DNA of 6,902 bases from a bacterium (GTDB lineage Bacteria; Chloroflexota; Dormibacteria; Aeolococcales; Bog-877): NCBI GenBank assembly GCA_021844355.1, contig JAKBTP010000205.1, positions 1 to 6,902 on the forward strand. The letters run 5' to 3'. The notes beneath the pieces are model-generated. The model saw only the letters and a list, made by a program, of their open reading frames with translations. It made no database searches and was not told the origin of the DNA. Position numbers and translations under genes: made by a program. The first letter of the stretch is position 1; each line of letters begins with the position of its first letter. Positions 1 through 6,289 of this stretch are shown here, piece after piece.

Positions 1-2
1 TC

Positions 3-1760
3 CTGCTGGCCATGACCGTATCCGCCCTGGACGACCTGGCGCCCTCGCGGGTGATCCTCGCCCTGGGCTCGGCGCTGCCGCTCCGGCTCATGCAGATGGG
101 CATTCCCTACGACCCCGAGGGCGCGACCCGGAAGGTGGAGAGTGCCATCCTGGACCTGCGGCACCTCTGGGCCGGGGAGCGGCTGGCCACGGCGGAAGGG
201 CTCCCCGACCTGGAGCCGATGTTCCCCCCTCCGCATCGGGTGCCGATCTGGGTGGCGGGGTATCGCCGTGGATTTCACGAGCTCGCCGGGAGGGTGGCTG
301 ACGGTTTCCTGGCCCGGCCGGCGGAGTCCCTCCCCGCCTTCGAGGTGGGTGTACGCCGGATCCGCGCCGCGGAGAAGCGGGCCGGCCGACCCGAGGGGGA
401 GGTGGAGCTCGGTGGCTACCTCCTGGCCCTGGCGGACTCCAGCCGCCGGGCGGCGCTGGACCGGGCCAAACGCGAGCCCTTCGTCATCTACATGCTCTCG
501 GTGCAGTCCGAGCCGGCCATGGTCCGGGCCGGGCTGGACCCCAGCATCCGCCAGGCCATCTTCTCCAGGTGGCGGGAGGAGGACTACACCGGAGCGGCCC
601 GGATCATCCCCGACGAACTGGTCGACGCCTTCCTGCTCTGCGGCACCCGGGAAGAGATAGCTCAGCGGGCGGACCAGTTCCGCCAGGCCGGGATGGGGCT
701 TCCCATCCTCCAGCCGGTGCTCCAGGAGCTGGAGCAGGTGGAGCAGGTGGTGGACGCGGCGGTGCTGTGCGCCGCCGTGGGCCCGGCCGCCGAGCGCGAG
801 GTGGCGTACCGCACCCAGCTGTCCACCTCGGATCGGGAGGGCATTGGCCTCCGGCGCCATCTGCGCGGCCTCCTGGAGGTGGTCCGCCCCTTCAGCCTCA
901 CCGCGTCGGCGACCCCGGTGGCTGCTGCCGGCGCCCTGGCCCTGGCCGAGCACCGGATCCTATGGCCCCTCTTCGCCATGGCCCTCGTCGCCGGGGTGCT
1001 CCTCCAGGTGGGCACCAACGTGATCAACGAGATCTACGACGTGCGCAAGGGGCTCGACTCCATCACCTCCCCCCGCGCCAGCCTGGCCCTGGTGACCGGC
1101 CGGGTCACGGAGCGCGCCGCCTTCCGGCTGGCGTATTCGGCCTTCGCCATCTCCGCCCTGCTCGGGGTCGCCCTGATCGTGGCCCGGGGCTGGGAGCTGG
1201 CCGTCCTCGGGCTGGTGGGGCTGATCGGCGGGTGGGGCTACACCGCCCCTCCGCTCCAGTACAAGTACCGGGCCGCCGGTCTCCCCCTGGTCTTCGTCCT
1301 CATGGGGCCACTGATGGTCCTGGGAGGGTTCTTCGCCATCACCGGGAGCTGGTCGATCACCGCCGGGGTGATCAGCATCCCCATCGGGCTGCTGGTGACC
1401 GCCATCCTCCACGGCAACGAGTGGCGGGACATCGGCGAGGATGCCAGGGCGGGGATCAGCACCCTCTCCATCCGCGCCGGGCGACGGGTTGCCCATGGGC
1501 TGTACGTGGCCCTGCTGGTGGGGGCGTACCTGGCGCTGGCGGCCGCGGTGGCGGTGGGAGCGCTCCCCCGGCTCAGCCTCCTCGCGGTGCTCTCGCTGCC
1601 CCTTTTCGTCCGGGCCCTGAGGTCTTCCGAGCTGGGCGCCATGGGACAGCAGCGGGCCATCTCCCTCATCGATCTCCAGACGGCGCAACTCCACGCCGCT
1701 TTCGGGGCCCTGCTGGTGGTCGGGCTGGCGGCGACCGCGGTCTGGCACCCCGGGCCGTGA
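3..1760 (+). CDS. Luciferase-like (F420/flavin) oxidoreductase fused to UbiA/MenA-type prenyltransferase, 5' end missing
   Basis: Residues are counted from the ATG at position 12. Residues 1-245 resemble the C-terminal two thirds of a luciferase-like monooxygenase of the methylene-H4MPT-reductase type (ALDDLAPSRVILALGSALP near the start, VPIWVAGYRRGFHELAGRVADG at about 78-98). The reading frame is open to the window edge (Leu-Leu-Ala before that Met) and the first barrel strands are absent, so the true start lies upstream. Residues about 282-582 form a UbiA prenyltransferase with roughly nine hydrophobic segments. The two Mg-prenyl-diphosphate motifs are N336-x6-D343-x5-D349 and N469-x3-D473-x3-D477, and YTAPP with a GP(L) loop lies between them; this is closest to MenA (1,4-dihydroxy-2-naphthoate polyprenyltransferase). 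Family knowledge: UbiA enzymes attach an isoprenoid chain to an aromatic or other acceptor in the membrane, and LLM enzymes use F420 or FMN. The substrate, and why the two are joined, are unknown. No stop or in-frame ATG separates the halves, so the fusion looks real. Confidence 0.85.
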   Translation: MLAMTVSALDDLAPSRVILALGSALPLRLMQMGIPYDPEGATRKVESAILDLRHLWAGERLATAEGLPDLEPMFPPPHRVPIWVAGYRRGFHELAGRVADGFLARPAESLPAFEVGVRRIRAAEKRAGRPEGEVELGGYLLALADSSRRAALDRAKREPFVIYMLSVQSEPAMVRAGLDPSIRQAIFSRWREEDYTGAARIIPDELVDAFLLCGTREEIAQRADQFRQAGMGLPILQPVLQELEQVEQVVDAAVLCAAVGPAAEREVAYRTQLSTSDREGIGLRRHLRGLLEVVRPFSLTASATPVAAAGALALAEHRILWPLFAMALVAGVLLQVGTNVINEIYDVRKGLDSITSPRASLALVTGRVTERAAFRLAYSAFAISALLGVALIVARGWELAVLGLVGLIGGWGYTAPPLQYKYRAAGLPLVFVLMGPLMVLGGFFAITGSWSITAGVISIPIGLLVTAILHGNEWRDIGEDARAGISTLSIRAGRRVAHGLYVALLVGAYLALAAAVAVGALPRLSLLAVLSLPLFVRALRSSELGAMGQQRAISLIDLQTAQLHAAFGALLVVGLAATAVWHPGP

Positions 1761-1767
1761 GGCGGGC

Positions 1768-2418
1768 TTGAGCCGCCGACCCGCCCTCGCCGGCCTGGTC
1801 ACCCTGGGCGCCTATGGCGCCTTCGCGGCCACTTTCCGTGGCCCCCGCGACCGCTTCTGGCCGCGGATGACCCGAACCGGCGCCGCGCTGGGTCTGGCGG
1901 CGCTCCTCCTGGAGCCTTCGCTGGTGAGAAGAAGGCCCAGGGTCCGTGAGGTGGCGCTCGGGGGGGCGATCGCGGGCTGCCTGTACGGCGCCTTCCAGGT
2001 GGGGGACAGGGTCGCCCGTCGTGTCCTTCCCGGGGGCGGTGAGGAGATCGCGGACATCTACCGGCTGGGGGAGCTGCGGCCTCACCGCGAGCTGGCGCTG
2101 CGGCTGGCAGTGGTGGTGGGACCCGCCGAGGAGCTCTTCTGGAGGGGGCTGGTTCAGCGCTCCCTCCAGCGGCGGCTGGGGCCGGTCCGGGCGGCGGTGG
2201 TGGCCGGCCTCCTGTACGGCGGAGCGCACCTGGTGACCGGCAATCGGACTCTGATCGCGGCCGCCACCGTGGCCGGGTTCAGCTGGTCCGGCCTGGCGGC
2301 GGCCGGCGTCCCCATGACCAGCCTGGTCGTCAGCCATTCGCTCTGGGACGTCTGGATCTTCCTGATCCAGCCCACCCAGCGGACGGCTCAGGGGCAGGAG
2401 CGGACCCGCCCCACCTGA
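1768..2418 (+). CDS. CPBP-family (CAAX protease-like) intramembrane metalloprotease
   Basis: This 216-residue protein is mostly hydrophobic. It carries the three CPBP/Abi motifs in order: E121-E122-L-F-W-R126 (EExxxR), G-G-A-H154 (the second-motif histidine) and H190-S-L-W-D194 (HxxxD/N/B). These are the putative catalytic or metal-site residues of the Rce1-like intramembrane proteases. Members process prenylated CAAX proteins in eukaryotes. In bacteria they are linked to bacteriocin self-immunity and other uncharacterised membrane proteolysis, so no substrate is assigned. The start is TTG, 7 bp after the stop of the prenyltransferase fusion. Only a weak purine run (1759-1765) lies just ahead, so translation is probably coupled to the upstream gene and the two form an operon. 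The next in-frame ATG, at 1867, would remove the first hydrophobic segment, so TTG is preferred. A functional link with a prenyl-chemistry gene is suggestive but unproven. Confidence 0.8.
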   Translation: MSRRPALAGLVTLGAYGAFAATFRGPRDRFWPRMTRTGAALGLAALLLEPSLVRRRPRVREVALGGAIAGCLYGAFQVGDRVARRVLPGGGEEIADIYRLGELRPHRELALRLAVVVGPAEELFWRGLVQRSLQRRLGPVRAAVVAGLLYGGAHLVTGNRTLIAAATVAGFSWSGLAAAGVPMTSLVVSHSLWDVWIFLIQPTQRTAQGQERTRPT

Positions 2419-2464
2419 CCGGCTGTGCCGTCCAAGCCCGCCGGGCACGGTCCGCCGCGCCGGC
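2419..2464. terminator. Possible bidirectional terminator between converging genes
   Basis: The 46 bp between two converging stop codons contain nested inverted repeats. The outer pair is CCGGC (2419-2423) with GCCGG (2459-2463), and an inner pair is GTGCC (2425-2429) with GGCAC (2444-2448). There is no T tract on either strand, so this is at best a non-canonical high-GC terminator. The stems are short and could be chance in such GC-rich DNA. Confidence 0.25.
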
Positions 2465-3622
2465 TCAGGCGCGGACGACCGCCCGGGCCCTGAACCGCAG
2501 CGGCGGCTCTCCGTACTCCTCAAGGGCATGGGCCAGCCAGCCGGCGGCTCGCGCCACCGTGAAGATCACCTCCGGGGCGTCGGGTGGCATCTGCGCCACC
2601 GCGGTGAGGAGCGCCAGCGCGAGATCGACGTTGGGCTCGACCCCGGCGGTTTCCCGGGCCGCGGAGATCACCGCGCCCGCCTGGGCACAGAGCGCGGCGC
2701 CGGGTGCCGCCCGGTAGGTGAGGCGGAGCAGCAGACGGGCCCTCGGATCCCCTCCGGGGTACAGCGGGTGGCCGAATCCTGGTAGGTGCCCGTAGGCCTC
2801 GGCGAACCGGGCCAGGGAGCCCCGGGGCCCAGCTTCGACCGGGGCCTCCAGCAGCTCACGCGCCCGGCGGGGGGCGCCTCCGTGCAGGCTCCCGGCCATG
2901 GCGCCCATCCCGGCCAGCACCACCGAGTACGGGTCCGCCCGGGCGGAGGCGGCGACTCGCGCCGCCACCGTAGAGGCGGCCAGCTCATGATCGGCGAGCA
3001 GCACCAAGGCGGCGTTCAGGGCCCCCAAGCGCTCGGAAGTGGGAGGAAGCGCCGCGAGGCCGGCCCACAGCTGCCCGGCGATGCTGGCGGGTGCCCGGTA
3101 GGCGGCGGTCCCGGCTGCCGCCGCCATCGCCGAGATCACCCGCTGTCCGCGCTCCACCACCCCGGGGAGCGAGAGGTCGGCGCGGAGGGGGTCACCGGCG
3201 GAGAGCAGGACCACGGCGAGTCGGAGCCGGTCCCGTGCCGTCCCCACCTCCGGGAGCTGCAGGAGGGGTGGCGGCCACGACGGCCGCCCGTCGGTCCTCT
3301 GGGCCGTCCACAGCCACCCCGCCACCTCCTCGAAGCTCGCAGACTCCGCCAGCTCGAGTGCGCTCACCCCTCGATAGCGGACGTCCTGGTCGACGATCTC
3401 CGTGAGCCGCGAGTGGACGACCAGGTCCAGTGCCAGGGGGACGCTCGACCGGCGGGGCTTGCCCCTCCGGGCCAGCTCCTCGATCTCGGCGGGATCGAAG
3501 CGGCTCTGCCGAGAGCCGGGCTCGCGCCAGCGGTGCAGCACTCCGCGGCTTACGTACGCATACAGGGTGGCGAGCTTGACCCCGAGCCGGTCGGCGGCCT
3601 CCTGCGCCGTGAGCCCTGACAT
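2465..3622 (-). CDS. Helix-turn-helix citrate-synthase-like protein (putative regulator or enzyme)
   Basis: The product is 385 residues from the ATG at 3622. Residues 3-32 form a MerR/excisionase-type HTH (LTAQEAADRLGVKLATLYAYVSRG), followed by a basic wing-like segment to about 57. Residues about 70-385 are a compact citrate synthase fold, about 315 residues against the usual 370 or so. The catalytic set appears intact: H247 in LHGGAP, H285 in GFGH, R294 in DPRA and D333 in PNVD, plus ADHE at 210-213 and a C-terminal arginine cluster (R376, R378, R380). Family knowledge: HTH-bearing citrate synthase homologues occur in actinobacteria, often beside a second citrate synthase, as here. The role is unsettled: it could be an active citrate or 2-methylcitrate synthase, or a metabolite-sensing transcription factor. 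The GTG-started CBS-citrate synthase is divergent, 55 bp away. An upstream in-frame ATG at 3694 is rejected because it overlaps that gene and its promoter. No Shine-Dalgarno precedes 3622; a -10-like TATCAT sits 7 nt upstream, which suggests a leaderless mRNA. Confidence 0.88.
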   Translation of the reverse strand: MSGLTAQEAADRLGVKLATLYAYVSRGVLHRWREPGSRQSRFDPAEIEELARRGKPRRSSVPLALDLVVHSRLTEIVDQDVRYRGVSALELAESASFEEVAGWLWTAQRTDGRPSWPPPLLQLPEVGTARDRLRLAVVLLSAGDPLRADLSLPGVVERGQRVISAMAAAAGTAAYRAPASIAGQLWAGLAALPPTSERLGALNAALVLLADHELAASTVAARVAASARADPYSVVLAGMGAMAGSLHGGAPRRARELLEAPVEAGPRGSLARFAEAYGHLPGFGHPLYPGGDPRARLLLRLTYRAAPGAALCAQAGAVISAARETAGVEPNVDLALALLTAVAQMPPDAPEVIFTVARAAGWLAHALEEYGEPPLRFRARAVVRA

Positions 3623-3625
3623 TGA

Positions 3626-3641
3626 CTTGATGATAATCAAG
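3626..3641. promoter_or_regulatory. Operator-like palindrome CTTGAT-4-ATCAAG in the divergent spacer
   Basis: CTTGATGATAATCAAG is a perfect 6-bp inverted repeat around a 4-bp centre. It overlaps a second short palindrome, TGATAATCA (3631-3639). It lies in a 31-bp stretch that is about one third G+C, inside roughly 70% G+C DNA. ATTGACT occurs on both sides (3621-3627 and 3642-3648), exactly 21 bp apart, or two helical turns. The palindrome covers the -10 of the minus-strand gene and ends 1 bp before the -35 of the plus-strand gene, so one bound dimer could affect both. The HTH citrate synthase next door is the obvious candidate binder, which is inference. Confidence 0.5.
3630..3635 (-). promoter_or_regulatory. 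Candidate -10 box for the HTH-citrate synthase gene (leaderless)
   Basis: Read on the minus strand, TATCAT lies 7 nt before the ATG at 3622. That places the transcription start at or next to the initiation codon. No convincing -35 is present at 16-18 bp; the nearest TTG-containing hexamer (TTGCGC) is about 20 bp away. The box is fully inside the palindrome at 3626-3641, consistent with autorepression. Confidence 0.4.
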
Positions 3642-3642
3642 A

Positions 3643-3671
3643 TTGACTGTCGTCGGCGCAATGGATAGGCT
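3643..3671 (+). promoter_or_regulatory. Housekeeping-type promoter of the CBS-citrate synthase gene, apparently leaderless
   Basis: TTGACT (3643-3648) matches five of six bases of the -35 consensus. TAGGCT (3666-3671) fits the TAnnnT -10 seen in actinobacteria, and the spacer is exactly 17 bp. Only 6 nt separate the -10 from the GTG at 3678, so transcription should begin at about that G and the mRNA would lack a 5' leader. This agrees with the absence of any Shine-Dalgarno ahead of the GTG. Confidence 0.6.
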
Positions 3672-3677
3672 GGGACC

Positions 3678-5177
3678 GTGCAGCAGGTGCGCACGGTGAT
3701 GGCGGGGCCGGTACTGGTGATTCAACCGGGGACGCCGCTTGGGGAGTCGGTCTCGCGGATGCGGGCCGAAGAGGCGGCCGCGGCGGTCGTGCTCCAGGAC
3801 GGTGTCCCGCTGGGCACGCTGAGCGTGCAGGACGCCTCCGAGCCGGCCCAGGACCGGCCGGGGCTCCAGGTCTCTGATGTCATGCGACCTCCTCTGGGAA
3901 CCATCGACGCCTCCGAGGACCTGAGCAGTGCCCTTCGGATGCTGGCCCACCCGGGGTTAGGGCACCTGGTAGTCACGTCGGATGGCCAGGTCGTGGGGGT
4001 GCTCTCACTGGCCGACCTCGCTCCCCTGCTGTCCATCGGCCCCGCCGCTGCGCCCCCCGGTCTTAAGGGGGTTGTCGTCGCCGAGACCCAGGTGAGCGAC
4101 GTGCGCGGGGAGGAGGGCTTCTACCACTACCGCCAGTACTCCGCCGTGGAGCTGGCCGAAAGGAGGCCGCTGGAGGACTCCTGGCGCCTTCTGCTGGACG
4201 GCGAGCTCCCCCGAGATCGGGCCGAGCAGGAGGGGTTCGCCGCCGAGGTCCGGCCGCTCCGGTCGGCGAGCCAGCTGGTGATGCGGACCCTGCCGGCCAT
4301 CGCCCGAGCCTCGGCACCCCTGGAGGGGTTGAGGACCGCCATCTCCCTGGCCGCTGCCGAGCGCGGGCTGCGGCCCCTTTACGACATCGACCCGGCGGCC
4401 AGGAGGGCGGACGCCCTGTTCGTCGCCGCCGTGACCCCGACCATACTCACCGCGCTGCACCGCCTCAGCCGGGGGAAGGAACCGGTTCCACCCCGCCTCG
4501 ACCTGGGGGCGGGGGCGAACTACCTCTGGATGCTGAGCGGCGTCGAGCCGTCCCCGGTGCACGCGGGTGCCATCGAGCGCTACCTGACCTCGACGATCGA
4601 CCACGGCTTCAGCGCCTCCACCTTCACCGCCCGGGTGATCGCCTCGACCGGCGCGGACCTGGGCGCCTGCCTGGTCGGCGCCATCGGCGCCCTGAGCGGG
4701 CCGATCCACGGCGGGGCTCCCAGCCGGGCGCTCGAACTGCTGGACGAGATCGGGAGCCCGGAGAGGGCGCGCTCAGTGATCGAGAGCAAGGTGCAGCGGG
4801 GCGAGCGGATCATGGGCTTCGGACACGCCGTGTACCGGACCGAGGACCCGCGCTCCAACATGCTGCGGGAGGTGGCACGGCAGCTGGGCGGGCCCCTCGC
4901 CGAGCTGGCCCTCCAAGTGGAGAGGACGGTGGTCGAGGTCTTGGCGGAGTTGAAGCCGGGGAGGCGCCTCTACGCCAACGTGGAGTTCTATGCCGGCGTG
5001 GTCATGGCCGCCTGCGGGATTCCACCGGAGATGTTCACGCCCACCTTCGCCTCCAGCCGGGTGATCGGCTGGACCGCCAACGTCCTGGAACAGGCGAGGG
5101 ACCCGAAGATCATCCGGCCCAGCGCCCGGTACGTGGGGCCGCCGCCACCCCAGCCCGTCCCCCCGCTGGCTGGTTGA
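3678..5177 (+). CDS. Citrate synthase with N-terminal CBS domain pair
   Basis: The product is 499 residues from GTG. It has CBS 1 at about 4-55 (VRTVM...), CBS 2 at about 65-118 (VSDVM... then VVGVLSLADL) and a full-length citrate synthase domain at about 129-499, opening with LKGVVVAET and GEEGFYHYRQYS. Citrate synthase condenses acetyl-CoA with oxaloacetate at the entry to the TCA cycle. Active-site landmarks are D308-H309 (DHGFSAST), H344 (IHGGAP), H383 (GFGH), R392 (DPRS) and the C-terminal RPSARYVG at 480-487. The motif that usually reads NVDFY is NVEFY here, so the catalytic Asp position holds Glu436; I recall this Glu in CitA-type paralogues but cannot check. CBS pairs commonly bind AMP, ADP or ATP, so energy-charge control of citrate formation is plausible. 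The start fits because CBS 1 begins at residue 4. The gene is divergent from the HTH-citrate synthase and likely shares an operator with it. A methylcitrate synthase role is an alternative. Confidence 0.92.
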   Translation: MQQVRTVMAGPVLVIQPGTPLGESVSRMRAEEAAAAVVLQDGVPLGTLSVQDASEPAQDRPGLQVSDVMRPPLGTIDASEDLSSALRMLAHPGLGHLVVTSDGQVVGVLSLADLAPLLSIGPAAAPPGLKGVVVAETQVSDVRGEEGFYHYRQYSAVELAERRPLEDSWRLLLDGELPRDRAEQEGFAAEVRPLRSASQLVMRTLPAIARASAPLEGLRTAISLAAAERGLRPLYDIDPAARRADALFVAAVTPTILTALHRLSRGKEPVPPRLDLGAGANYLWMLSGVEPSPVHAGAIERYLTSTIDHGFSASTFTARVIASTGADLGACLVGAIGALSGPIHGGAPSRALELLDEIGSPERARSVIESKVQRGERIMGFGHAVYRTEDPRSNMLREVARQLGGPLAELALQVERTVVEVLAELKPGRRLYANVEFYAGVVMAACGIPPEMFTPTFASSRVIGWTANVLEQARDPKIIRPSARYVGPPPPQPVPPLAG

Positions 5178-5205
5178 CCGCCCGGCGTGGACCGCTCGCC
5201 GGTCA
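5175..5205. terminator. Hairpin in the convergent spacer, likely bidirectional terminator
   Basis: Two converging genes end 25 bp apart. CCGGCG (5182-5187) and CGCCGG (5197-5202) form a 6-bp stem with a 9-nt loop. TGACC (5175-5179) and GGTCA (5201-5205) form an outer pair that includes both TGA stop codons; it could combine with an inner GGCG/CGCC stem. There is no T tract, so termination would be of the non-canonical kind reported for high-GC bacteria. Confidence 0.45.
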
Positions 5206-5853
5206 GGACGCCGGGCTCACCACCTTTTTCATCACGCAGTGCTTCAGCCCCTTGGGCCGGTCATAACTGAAGCCGGCTCGCTCGAACATGCCACGGGTGC
5301 AGCTGTAGAGGAGGGAGCCGGAAGCCTTCTTCGCCGGGGCCTCCTGGGGGTAGGCCTCGACCAGCCCTCCGCCAGCTTGAGCGATCAGGTCGAGCGCCCC
5401 GGCCAGGGCGAGGGAGGCCAGCCCTTCGCGGCGGTTGTCCCGGTCCACGAAGAAGCAGGTGATGCGGTAGTCGGGCTCCCGGACCATCCCCGCCAGGTAC
5501 TCCTTCCGGTGGTAGATGTTGGGGAGCTCCCGGGGAGAGCCGTACTGGCACCAGGCGACGGCGTCATCTCCCCGGAACACCAGGGAGGCATGCGCCCGCC
5601 CCTCCCTCACAAGCTGTTCCTTGAGGGCGCGGTTGCCCTCGTAGGTGCGGGTCTTCTCGGCGGCCATGGTGTGAAACCAGGTGCACCAACAGCCACCCCA
5701 GACTCCGTTGTGCTTCTCCACGAGGCGCGCGAAGGCTGGCCAAGTTGTGTCGTCCAGGGGGGCGACCCGGTACTCGGGTGACGGCCCGACGCTGACGCTG
5801 CTCGCTCGCGGCGCTCCCCTCGCCTTACGGCGACCCCTCACCCTATCGTCCAT
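5203..5853 (-). CDS. GNAT-family N-acetyltransferase
   Basis: The product is 216 residues. Residues about 28-210 fit a GNAT fold: an N-terminal stretch with the W-rich motif GVWGGCWCTWFH (50-61), an antiparallel core (SLVFRGDDAVAWCQYGSP at 90-107), and motif A, ITCFFVDRDNRREGLA (131-146). In motif A, R141-x-x-G144-x-A146 is the acetyl-CoA pyrophosphate-binding loop. The C-terminal SLLYSCTRGMFERAGF resembles the usual 'yxxxGF' end of GNAT proteins. These enzymes move an acetyl group from acetyl-CoA to an amine; the acceptor is not predictable here. The first 26 residues are basic and low-complexity and may not belong to the fold, but no better ATG, GTG or TTG with a ribosome site is evident, so the ATG is kept with some doubt. 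No Shine-Dalgarno is seen before it. It converges on the CBS-citrate synthase and appears to be a single-gene unit. Confidence 0.85.
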   Translation of the reverse strand: MDDRVRGRRKARGAPRASSVSVGPSPEYRVAPLDDTTWPAFARLVEKHNGVWGGCWCTWFHTMAAEKTRTYEGNRALKEQLVREGRAHASLVFRGDDAVAWCQYGSPRELPNIYHRKEYLAGMVREPDYRITCFFVDRDNRREGLASLALAGALDLIAQAGGGLVEAYPQEAPAKKASGSLLYSCTRGMFERAGFSYDRPKGLKHCVMKKVVSPAS

Positions 5854-5975
5854 TCAAGTGTCTGGCTGAACCTCGAATCGGCAGGCGGGGCGAGATTGTA
5901 CGCCAAAGGCGGGTGGCCAAGCCGGCTGCGACCTGGTCCATGTGATGCTGAACCTACCCAGACGCGGTACCGCCC

Positions 5976-6020
5976 GCCACCGAGTTCGGTGGCCTTCCGC
6001 CGGCGTCGGCCAGGGGCCGA
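5976..6020. repeat. Two tandem hairpins of unknown role
   Basis: Hairpin 1 is GCCACCG-AGTT-CGGTGGC (5976-5993), a perfect 7-bp stem with a tetraloop. Hairpin 2 is TCGGCC-AGG-GGCCGA (6006-6020), a perfect 6-bp stem with a 3-nt loop. GTTCGG (5984-5989) can instead pair with CCGAAC (6017-6022), giving a competing structure that breaks both. No T tract follows either hairpin on the plus strand. It could be part of a 5' leader, an I-shaped terminator, or chance in GC-rich DNA. Confidence 0.35.
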
Positions 6021-6283
6021 ACCGCCTCGCCTCCCCGCCCTGGCGCCATGAGCCGGCGCGGCTTCCGGCGTTCGGCCCATGACCCGACGATGCCGGGTTT
6101 CGTGAAGCCCTCTAGCACGCTGCGGGTTGCCACCCGGTTCCCGCCCCCGGCGCGAGTCGTGAGGAGCGGTCGTCTGAGCGCCAGCGTACCGACACCGGAC
6201 CGGAAAAGGTGCACAGTGGACTTGGCGTCTGGATGGGTCGACCGGGACGCCGACGCGCGGGGGGCGTCAAGCGGGTTGGCTCC

Positions 6284-6289
6284 AGGAGA
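6284..6289 (+). promoter_or_regulatory. Ribosome binding site AGGAGA for the YggT-like gene
   Basis: AGGAGA sits 7 nt before GTG 6297 and is the main reason for that start choice. A second AGGAG (6322-6326) serves GTG 6333 equally well, giving an alternative 124-residue product. Confidence 0.5.

Noticed and set aside
843..870. A separate start for the prenyltransferase half of the fusion, behind GGGAGG at 836-841
   Set aside because: The only nearby TTG (844-846) is out of frame, and the in-frame codon is ATT; no standard start fits, so a single fused gene is the better reading.
960..2529. Long minus-strand open frames opposite the prenyltransferase and CPBP genes
   Set aside because: They are rich in Gly, Arg, Pro and Gln with no recognisable motif, as expected for antisense frames of high-GC genes; the plus-strand frames carry complete family motifs.
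3623..3694. An N-terminal extension of the HTH-citrate synthase to the ATG at 3694
   Set aside because: It would run through the shared promoter region, overlap the start of the divergent gene by 17 bp, and add residues unlike the start of any HTH protein; the HTH begins right after ATG 3622.
5850..5990. tRNA-like fragments (TTCGA and CCA-like bits on the minus strand, GAGTTCGG on the plus strand)
   Set aside because: No acceptor, D-arm and anticodon stems can be assembled around them at the right distances.
6093..6130. Stress-sigma (SigB-like) promoter suggested by GGTTTC and GGGTTG
   Set aside because: The gap between the two elements is about 22 bp, not the 14-16 bp expected, and the second element is a poor match.
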